Positions 1 through 5,693 of a DNA stretch of 64,000 nucleotides are shown in pieces. The translations under genes and the position numbers were made by a program. Origin of the DNA: PFJX01 sp964393825. Lineage in GTDB: Bacteria; Pseudomonadota; Gammaproteobacteria; Burkholderiales; Thiobacillaceae. The stretch lies in assembly GCA_964393825.1 (NCBI GenBank), contig CAYMUY010000008.1:1-64000 (forward strand), given 5' to 3'. How positions within the stretch are numbered: the first letter of the stretch is position 1; every line of letters starts with the position of its first letter. Below the pieces are notes generated by a model. The model ran no database searches. It was given only the letters and a program-made list of their open reading frames with translations, and was not told the origin of the DNA.

Positions 1-313
1 AGAAAAGAAATGCAAAGATCAGTCCATTCTTTATGGCTGCGCACATTCTGTTTGGTGAGGCGCTTGGCAATGCTTTTATACTGCCAAACCTATATGCAAT
101 GATAAAAAAAGACAAGCTTGATAAGCTGCCAGCAATAGTCAGAATGTCTAGCGCATTAACACGGCTATCGAATTGCTCAACTCCTTGTGCTGTCAGATAT
201 GACGATAAAACATATGGCACCAACACAATAAACAGCAAGAGCAATGCCGTAACCAGCCACGCCAAGCGTACGGTGGTTTCAACGGTAACCTTGTTGCAAT
301 CAAATATCAGCAT
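1..313 (-). CDS. Integron cassette ORF, membrane protein, partial
   Basis: No family recognised. Reading leftwards from an ATG at 313, 104 codons are open up to the window edge, so the C-terminus is missing. The visible part has a short polar N-terminus, a hydrophobic helix at about residues 17-37, a second at about 55-74 and the beginning of a third near residue 97, so it is probably an inner-membrane protein. The ATG lies inside the GTTATGC core at 310-316. Any ribosome binding site would therefore be supplied by the attC of the preceding cassette. It is the fourth ORF of a same-direction cassette series and is AT-richer than the chromosome to the right. The plus-strand ORF at 33-320 is its shadow. 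Confidence 0.6.
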   Translation of the reverse strand, partial: MLIFDCNKVTVETTVRLAWLVTALLLLFIVLVPYVLSSYLTAQGVEQFDSRVNALDILTIAGSLSSLSFFIIAYRFGSIKALPSASPNRMCAAIKNGLIFAFLF

Positions 314-399
314 AACGTAGAGCTAACCGGCGCGAGCGAACCGGACAGCAAAGACCAAAGCCGCATGTCCGAGCGTCCGGGTTGAGCGCCATGTTATGC
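310..399 (-). repeat. attC recombination site A (about 90 bp)
   Basis: Read on the minus strand, the site opens with GCATAAC (399-393), which overlaps the TAA stop of the 394-924 ORF, and closes with GTTATGC (316-310). These fit the RYYYAAC and GTTRRRY-like cores of an integron attC. The interior is imperfectly self-complementary, for example an AACCCGGACGC segment against a GTCCGGTT segment. It is not similar in sequence to the other two sites. The opening core is complementary to the GTTATGC (955-949) that begins the cassette it terminates, as expected for an intact cassette. Confidence 0.75.
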
Positions 400-924
400 A
401 TTCTTTGCCTCACGTGGGACAGGCATTTTGTTAAAAACCTTATCTAAGCGTGGCTCTACCAACCCCATTAAATCTAGATCGGCACCGCATGCATCCATGA
501 ATATTCCGATGCTGATAATTACGTCATTTGTAAATGACTTTGCACCTATTAGCACCAACCGAGGATCGATTTCTGGATCAAAGTAGTGCATACCACCATC
601 GTGATAGGCAAACTTGATTGTGTCGGTATCGTCTTCGTGCAATTTTGCTTCTGCACTGAAACTATGAAGCAAAGCACAGCGAGCGGCGTATACGTCTTTG
701 CCCCGGTACTTATATGGCTGGTCAGGGTGAGCAGTTAAGTAGACATCTACCCAATTAATGAAGTCTTTGCGGGTAGCTTTGGCTTTTTCGATAGGTCGCG
801 AAATGTTAGCAAGGGCGTCGATGCAAATGTAGGACATGGCTATCGATGCCGTTGTGATGTTGTTTTCATCGCACTGCTTGATTTCATCGACCATGTGGAC
901 CAAAGCTTGCCAATTAGCTGGCAT
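394..924 (-). CDS. Integron cassette protein, possible HEPN-like fold (176 aa)
   Basis: Hypothetical protein of 176 aa filling one cassette. It looks mostly helical and soluble, with no signal peptide or membrane segment. Around residues 80-90 it has the segment AARCALLHSFS, an R-x4-H arrangement in a helix. That resembles the catalytic motif of HEPN-domain RNases, which are common in toxin-antitoxin and defence proteins. The usual polar residue after the Arg is replaced by Cys, so the match is suggestive only. The start is ATG at 924, 25 nt after the GTTATGC core, with a GAGGGGA-like purine run upstream. The stop codon is embedded in the attC opening core. No partner antitoxin is seen inside the cassette. 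Confidence 0.65.
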   Translation of the reverse strand: MPANWQALVHMVDEIKQCDENNITTASIAMSYICIDALANISRPIEKAKATRKDFINWVDVYLTAHPDQPYKYRGKDVYAARCALLHSFSAEAKLHEDDTDTIKFAYHDGGMHYFDPEIDPRLVLIGAKSFTNDVIISIGIFMDACGADLDLMGLVEPRLDKVFNKMPVPREAKNA

Positions 925-948
925 TAGTTAACGTCCCCTCGATAAAAT

Positions 949-1029
949 GCATAACGTTTAGCTTGAGGGGTGCGGAAACAGTCGGCGAAGCCGGCTGATG
1001 GAGCGTCCCTCTCGAAGCTATTGTTGGGC
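949..1029 (-). repeat. attC recombination site B (81 bp)
   Basis: On the minus strand it begins GCCCAAC (1029-1023), just after the CAA codons and overlapping the end of the 1018-1590 ORF, and ends GTTATGC (955-949). The interior has a palindromic centre (AGCCGGCTTCGCCG) and paired GAGAGGGACG and GCACCCCTC arms. The opening core pairs with the GTTGGGC (1606-1600) at the start of the same cassette, and the closing core belongs to the next cassette. By eye it differs from site C at about 6 of 67 interior positions. Confidence 0.85.
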
Positions 1030-1590
1030 ATGGCATTCACTAATGTACTGATCGATATAATTGTGCAGATCTTCAATTGGGTGCCACCTCAGATCTGCAC
1101 ATTTTATGACTCGCCCATTTTCTGACTGAGTCCAAATGTTTTTCATTATTTCAATAAAAATAAGCTCGGCCCCTTTGTCAGGCCACCCCTTTATAAGTTC
1201 GAGCCGATATGGAATACTGTACGTTGTATTTACAAATGCATACCCCAGTCTTCTCAGGTCAAACAATATAAATGGGTACTGCGAAAATTTATCTTTATTG
1301 CTATATACACTAATCTGCACCGAGAAGATGTCATCACTTAGCCAAGTGACACTATTGTCAAACCCAAGCACACCAACAGTATATGGGTTAATAATGATAG
1401 TGGGTGGGACTATGTTCCTATATACAACCATATTTGCAGCATACCACCCCATCCTCCACTCATGAACTCTATATAAGACTGCAGTATACGAACCATCTAT
1501 TGATGGAAACTCTAGGTCTTCTAAGTAATATGTGCCATCCCTCCTATCGGGAGGCAGGCACGATGTATCAAACTTATTGAGATCGCACAT
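1018..1590 (-). CDS. Integron cassette protein of unknown function (190 aa)
   Basis: No recognised family. The 190-aa product is rich in aromatic and beta-prone residues (VHEWRMGWYAANMVVYRN, several Tyr and Trp) and has no signal peptide or clear membrane helix, so it is probably a soluble, largely beta protein. I chose ATG at 1590, which has a GGA-containing leader (ATTGGAATA) directly after the GTTGGGC core. A TTG start at 1605 would place the start inside the core itself. The ORF ends in CAA CAA TAG inside the opening part of attC site B. It is AT-rich, unlike the neighbouring chromosome, which fits mobile-cassette origin. Confidence 0.65.
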   Translation of the reverse strand: MCDLNKFDTSCLPPDRRDGTYYLEDLEFPSIDGSYTAVLYRVHEWRMGWYAANMVVYRNIVPPTIIINPYTVGVLGFDNSVTWLSDDIFSVQISVYSNKDKFSQYPFILFDLRRLGYAFVNTTYSIPYRLELIKGWPDKGAELIFIEIMKNIWTQSENGRVIKCADLRWHPIEDLHNYIDQYISECHAQQ

Positions 1591-1599
1591 TATTCCAAT

Positions 1600-1680
1600 G
1601 CCCAACGTTTAGCTTGAGAGGTGCGGAAACTGGCGGCGAAGCCGGCTGTTGGAGCGTCCCTCTCTAAGCGATTGTTAGGC
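1600..1680 (-). repeat. attC recombination site C (81 bp)
   Basis: On the minus strand it opens with GCCTAAC (1680-1674), overlapping the TAA stop of the 1675-2439 ORF, and closes with GTTGGGC (1606-1600), a perfect RYYYAAC/GTTRRRY pair. The interior is nearly the same as site B, with the same central AGCCGGCTTCGCCG palindrome and GAGAGGGACG arm. The opening core is complementary to the GTTAGGC at 2455-2449 that starts the cassette. Confidence 0.88.
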
Positions 1681-2439
1681 CGGATCATTATGTCTGGGGG
1701 TCGAGTTCCGTTCTTTTATACCGAAAACCCAACCAAGATATGCACATATCGGGCCGACAATCCAGGCTAAAAGAATAAATAAAATACCCACACCTTGCCC
1801 CGCATCGTTATGGGCAGAAGACATTTCACTTGGCCACAACAAGTAGACGAAGGCATACGGAACTGTCATTCCAGTAAGCGCTCCAATCGCAGATCGTTTA
1901 ACACTTTGATTCGTCATGCCGTTTGGAATATCACGAAGTCGTCTTGTGATAAGGAAGTCAAGAATCACGAATGGCCAGCCGGAGAATATGACATAGCGCG
2001 GCAAGTCCAAAATCTGACTTGAAATGGAGTGCCTGGGAGTTGCTCCGCTGGGGTCGAGCAAAATAATGATGGCTGTTATTAGTGTGGCAAATAGAGGAAC
2101 TCCAATTGCGATGGAGTAAGCCGAAGATCTCCAGCGCCGAGTGAAATGCATCATATCGCTTGAGGTGCTTTGATGGGCCACTTCAGGGGCGGGCCAGAGC
2201 GCTCGCCTTGTCAAAATAGTAAGCACTATGCCGATGATGATTAAGTCGACGCGTATTGGGGCGCCTTGGATGGTAGTAAGCCACTCTCTGATGTATACGC
2301 CTTCATAAATGGCGTATGCCAGCCAAGCTATAAAAGCAAAGAGGCAGGAATTACGTTGACGTGAACCAGAAACAGAACGAAAAAAGGTTGTGAGCACCAC
2401 GATGGCAAAACTGATTGCAATGTACGTGAGTAGGGGCAT
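1675..2439 (-). CDS. Integron cassette membrane protein of unknown function (254 aa)
   Basis: Unrecognised polytopic membrane protein. Hydrophobic stretches occur at about residues 2-20, 30-50, 62-82, 108-128, 145-165, 185-205 and 222-243, so perhaps six or seven helices. The last 15 residues are polar and charged (KERNSTPRHNDPA), probably cytoplasmic. Polar loops carry clusters such as RRWRSS. The start is ATG at 2439, 9 nt downstream of the GTTAGGC core. The stop is fused with attC site C. It is the first cassette of the array in the reading direction, the position that would be nearest to an integron promoter, but no such promoter or integrase is evident on its right side. Confidence 0.65.
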   Translation of the reverse strand: MPLLTYIAISFAIVVLTTFFRSVSGSRQRNSCLFAFIAWLAYAIYEGVYIREWLTTIQGAPIRVDLIIIGIVLTILTRRALWPAPEVAHQSTSSDMMHFTRRWRSSAYSIAIGVPLFATLITAIIILLDPSGATPRHSISSQILDLPRYVIFSGWPFVILDFLITRRLRDIPNGMTNQSVKRSAIGALTGMTVPYAFVYLLWPSEMSSAHNDAGQGVGILFILLAWIVGPICAYLGWVFGIKERNSTPRHNDPA

Positions 2440-2448
2440 GGGGGGGCG

Positions 2449-2455
2449 GCCTAAC
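2449..2455 (-). other. Cassette boundary core site (GTTAGGC)
   Basis: GTTAGGC on the minus strand, a GTTRRRY core that marks the left recombination point (G/TTAGGC) of the 1675-2439 cassette. It is the exact complement of that cassette's GCCTAAC opening core at 1674-1680. To its right there is no convincing RYYYAAC partner at attC spacing. The core could therefore be the cassette-proximal end of an attI site or of a disrupted attC. Confidence 0.6.
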
Positions 2456-2915
2456 TGTTACTTCTCCGACACCTGACCAATACCCCCATCCAGGAGTCGA
2501 TTTCCGGACAATTGTCCAATATCCCCGTCACCCCAGGTTATCGGACAAACGCCCGTCAACACGGTATTTGCCAGAAGACCGGACGCTCGACGTGGCTTCC
2601 CGAATACGGGCCAAGGCCTCGTGGCTGTTGGCGCAGACGTTGTCCTGTTCCGGCTTTCAGCACGCACCAGGCGATCAAGGCAGTGCACGTGGCGTGGTCC
2701 CTCCGCGTGCAAACGACCGCGTTGTACGAGATCAGCACGCGCGGGCGTGGCGCGTGGGGGTGTGCTGGTTTGAGCTGGGTGTTTCACGACCTGTGTCCTC
2801 CCCTGAGTGGCGACGGGTTTTGTCCTAGTTATTACCCGGAGTCGATAGGCCGCCACTATGTGCCAGCCGTCCGCTGCCAGTCAATGGGCTGATCCGGGCT
2901 CGCCCCCGGCCTGGC
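2456..2915. other. Gene-free stretch beside the cassette array
   Basis: I see no supportable gene in this 460-base stretch. ORFs exist in several frames on both strands, but they are rich in Arg and Pro, mutually overlapping and unlike any family. Visible structure is limited to the perfect palindrome GGACAATTGTCC at 2506-2517, a 9-base direct repeat GGAGTCGAT at 2493-2501 and 2838-2846, and similar short motifs (CCAATACCCCCATC, CCAATATCCCCGTC) near 2478-2530. It could be a decayed mobile element or a remnant of an integron platform; neither is proven. Confidence 0.4.
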
Positions 2916-2939
2916 GGGCAGGGGGCAACCGCCCTGCCC
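2916..2939 (-). terminator. Hairpin downstream of the double-sensor CheW gene
   Basis: GGGCAGGG and CCCTGCCC (8 bp) flank an 8-base loop, 15 nt past the stop codon of the minus-strand gene at 2955. The hairpin is GC-rich, but there is no T-run on the minus-strand 3' side, so it is a weak intrinsic terminator at best. Confidence 0.4.
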
Positions 2940-2954
2940 CCCCTTGCCGGTTGC

Positions 2955-5528
2955 TCAGACGGCGACGGCGTAGAGTGGCGCGGGCTTGGCCTGGGGGGGC
3001 GGCTGGGTGGCGGTGAACGTGTCGAGCTGGCCTTTGATCTTGTCCCGCAGCATTTCGTAGATCGCTTCCGGATCGACCGCGGTCACCAGGCATTGCCCGT
3101 CCCGGGCGCTGATCAGGCGATGGATCCAGCGAAAATGGGGGCCCATGACTTCGGGCAGGGGCTTGATCTCGCCGCGATCGAATTCCAGCACCTGATGCAG
3201 TTCGTCCACCAGCAGGCCGAGACGGCCGTGACGGCAGCGGGTGACGATGATCTGGCCCGTGGGTTCGCCGCGCGGCAGGTCGAAAAAGTCGTGCAGGCTG
3301 AGCACCGGCAGGTAGCCGGTTTCGTTGTCGCCGTCGTGGTAGGGGATGACGCCGACGATCTGGCCATTGCTGGCGCCGAAGCGGTTCAGGTCGGCGACAT
3401 CGGCCGCTTCCAGCACGAATTCGCTGGCGACCGCCAGGTAGCGTTCGTCCAGCATGAAGAGGGCGTATTCCTCGCCTTCGCCGGCGCGGGTGGCCGTGGC
3501 GAATTCGACGCCCTGCCCGGCGGTGGTCTGCGCGCGGGTTTCGGGGAGCGGTAGCGCGACCAGCGCGAAGAGGTCGTTGCGGTAATCGCCGCTGTTCTTG
3601 TACTCGCGATAGCCGCTGGACATCGTGGCGCCGATCAGGTGCGCCCTGCCGGAGAGTTCCAGTTTCATGGAGAGGCCGGCGCCGTTGGCGAGTTCGAGCA
3701 CGTTGTCGTCGATGGGCAGCAACTGGCCGGGGGGCAGGTCGGCGTGCGTGGAGGCGATCACCCTGCCCTCGCGGTCGCAGAAGGCGGCCCAGGCGCCGTC
3801 GCGCGCCGGCAGGGCGTGTTCGAGCATGTTCCTGAACTCGCGCTCGCTGTCGAAGACGATTCCGATGCCGCCGACGATCAGGCCCGCGTCGTCCGGGTGC
3901 CGGATCGCGGCGTGATAGACATAGGTCGGTCGGTCGCCGTACAGGGCGGTTTTGACGAAGGGCGAGACGCAGTATTCCTGCGTCGTTCCCAGTCGCGCGA
4001 CCTGCGCCAGGATGGCGGTGTCGATTTTCTGTCCGACCAGCGGGAGCCCTTCGCCGTGCGGGTCGCTGGCGGCGAGGATGCGGCCATGGGCATCGTAGAC
4101 ATGGAGGCGGGCGTAGACCGTGTAGAGGCTGTTGATGTAGCCCAGGATGTCGCCGATGCGGGCGGCATCTCCGGCTTCGACCACGTCCTGCGAGAGGATC
4201 GCGCGGATCTCCGAGGACAGCGCCCACCAGCGGCAATCGTTGGCGCGTTCGTAGAGATTGCGGTCCATGATGTCGATCATCAGGCGCGAGACGAACTGGA
4301 GGTCCTGCAGGCTGGTGGATATGACCGTCTCGGAGAGATCGCGCATGGCGCCGGCGAAGACGCTGCGCATGCCTTCCCCGGTCTCGCTGATCTGGCGCAA
4401 TACGGATTTCAGCTTGACCATGTCGGCGCCGCCGCTGCTCGACATGACCTGGCCATTCCAGACGAGACGGCGCAGGGAGAGGTTGATGTGGCTGGCCTGC
4501 TCGCCGATCTCGCGCAGTTCATCACACAGCATGTCGGCCTGCCCCTGCTCGCTGGAGACATCCAGCGGCGCCTCGGCCAGGTTGCCGCGAGGGGCGCGAA
4601 AGGCGACCTCGACCGGCACCATGACATGGCCCAGCCAGCCCAGTCCGGTGTAGCCCTGGTAGCCGTGCGTGCGGCAGGTGCGCGCGATGTATTCGCGGCC
4701 GCCGAATTCCATGATCCGGCTCTGGCCGTCGGGCGAGACCCGCAGGTGCTTGCCGATGGCGATGTGGTCCTCGTCGCTGCTGGCGATGACCTGTCCGCCG
4801 GCGTCGAGCAGCAACATGACCGAGCGATCGTGTTTGCGGCGGAACGCCCGGAAGATGCCTTCCATCTCGTTGTCGAAGCGGAAGGACAGGCAGAGCACGC
4901 CAAGCGGTTCGCCCGCCTCGTCATCGATGCGGCGGGAGTAGATCAGCGCGCGGGAGCGCGCGGCGTGGAGGTCGGTCTTGCGGAAGGTTTCGACGTAGTC
5001 CCCGGTCGCCAGGGTTTGCGCGATCAGCGGGTCAGTCGAGCGGGTCACCCGATTGCTGGCGTCGAGATGCGCGCGGACTTCGCCGTCCGGGGCCAGCACC
5101 AGGATCTCGTCGTACACGGAGTACTTGGCGATGTATTCGCGCAAGCGCTGTTCGATGGCTTCGCGGCTGACCCCGTCGTCGCGCAGGAAACGGCGGATGT
5201 CGGCGTCGGTGGCGAGGAAGCCGACATCGGCGGTGCGCTCGTAGAGGTTGCGGATGACGATGTCGACCACCACTTGCGCCTTGCCGGTGACTTCCCGCGC
5301 CACCTTGTTCAGGTTCTCCCTGGCCAGGGACTGCACCAGTTGTGTTTCGAGCTGGCCGAAGGCCTCGCGGGTGCCGGCCATCGAGGGGAGGATGGCCTTG
5401 GCTTCGCTCGGGCACACCATCCTGGCCGTGGTTTCGATCAGTCGCCAGGTGAATTTCAATTCGCCGAGCTGCTTCTCACACTGCACCACGCTGCGCATGT
5501 GAGGGATCAGGTCTACCGCTTCTGTCAT
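2955..5528 (-). CDS. Cytoplasmic double-Cache-like sensor with C-terminal CheW domain (857 aa)
   Basis: Probable chemotaxis-linked sensor or scaffold. It contains two related sensor halves, each introduced by an NLYER motif (NLYERTADV near residue 94, NLYERANDC near 422). Each is followed by Cache/PAS-like strands such as VLAPDGEVRAHLD and VYDAHGRILAASD. The C-terminal part (about 690-845) resembles CheW, with the typical LSLHDFFDLPRGEP, LGLLVDELHQVLEF and IKPLPEVMG elements. No signal peptide, membrane helix, HAMP or MCP signalling domain is visible, so it should be cytosolic and couple a small-molecule signal to a CheA-type kinase. I chose ATG at 5528 because GGAG lies 7 nt upstream; the ATG at 5546 lacks a binding site. 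No other che genes are nearby. Confidence 0.75.
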   Translation of the reverse strand: MTEAVDLIPHMRSVVQCEKQLGELKFTWRLIETTARMVCPSEAKAILPSMAGTREAFGQLETQLVQSLARENLNKVAREVTGKAQVVVDIVIRNLYERTADVGFLATDADIRRFLRDDGVSREAIEQRLREYIAKYSVYDEILVLAPDGEVRAHLDASNRVTRSTDPLIAQTLATGDYVETFRKTDLHAARSRALIYSRRIDDEAGEPLGVLCLSFRFDNEMEGIFRAFRRKHDRSVMLLLDAGGQVIASSDEDHIAIGKHLRVSPDGQSRIMEFGGREYIARTCRTHGYQGYTGLGWLGHVMVPVEVAFRAPRGNLAEAPLDVSSEQGQADMLCDELREIGEQASHINLSLRRLVWNGQVMSSSGGADMVKLKSVLRQISETGEGMRSVFAGAMRDLSETVISTSLQDLQFVSRLMIDIMDRNLYERANDCRWWALSSEIRAILSQDVVEAGDAARIGDILGYINSLYTVYARLHVYDAHGRILAASDPHGEGLPLVGQKIDTAILAQVARLGTTQEYCVSPFVKTALYGDRPTYVYHAAIRHPDDAGLIVGGIGIVFDSEREFRNMLEHALPARDGAWAAFCDREGRVIASTHADLPPGQLLPIDDNVLELANGAGLSMKLELSGRAHLIGATMSSGYREYKNSGDYRNDLFALVALPLPETRAQTTAGQGVEFATATRAGEGEEYALFMLDERYLAVASEFVLEAADVADLNRFGASNGQIVGVIPYHDGDNETGYLPVLSLHDFFDLPRGEPTGQIIVTRCRHGRLGLLVDELHQVLEFDRGEIKPLPEVMGPHFRWIHRLISARDGQCLVTAVDPEAIYEMLRDKIKGQLDTFTATQPPPQAKPAPLYAVAV

Positions 5529-5693
5529 GGTCCGCTCCGGGTTCATCAATCAATGACCCCCTATCGGCACGAACAGGTCACAACTTTAATTTAAGTTGTT
5601 GTTTTTATTGCTCTTTTATGGTGCGCCCGAAGCCCTTTCCGCACCGATTTGGCGCATCGCCGCTCTGTCCGCGGCGACGGCCACGCGCCAGCG

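Noticed and set aside
33..320. 95-residue plus-strand frame at the left edge
   Set aside because: The opposite strand encodes a plausible membrane protein with an attC-linked start, consistent with the other cassettes.
2449..2542. A fourth attC using GTTATCG at 2536 as partner core
   Set aside because: The arms between 2456 and 2535 are not self-complementary.
2458..2856. 132-residue minus-strand frame and overlapping plus-strand frames (2512-2892, 2568-2828)
   Set aside because: Arg/Pro-rich, mutually overlapping, no ribosome binding site and no recognised family; not supported as genes or as a transposase.
3639..5594. 651-codon plus-strand frame opposite the double-sensor CheW gene
   Set aside because: Antisense mirror; no ribosome binding site or family resemblance.
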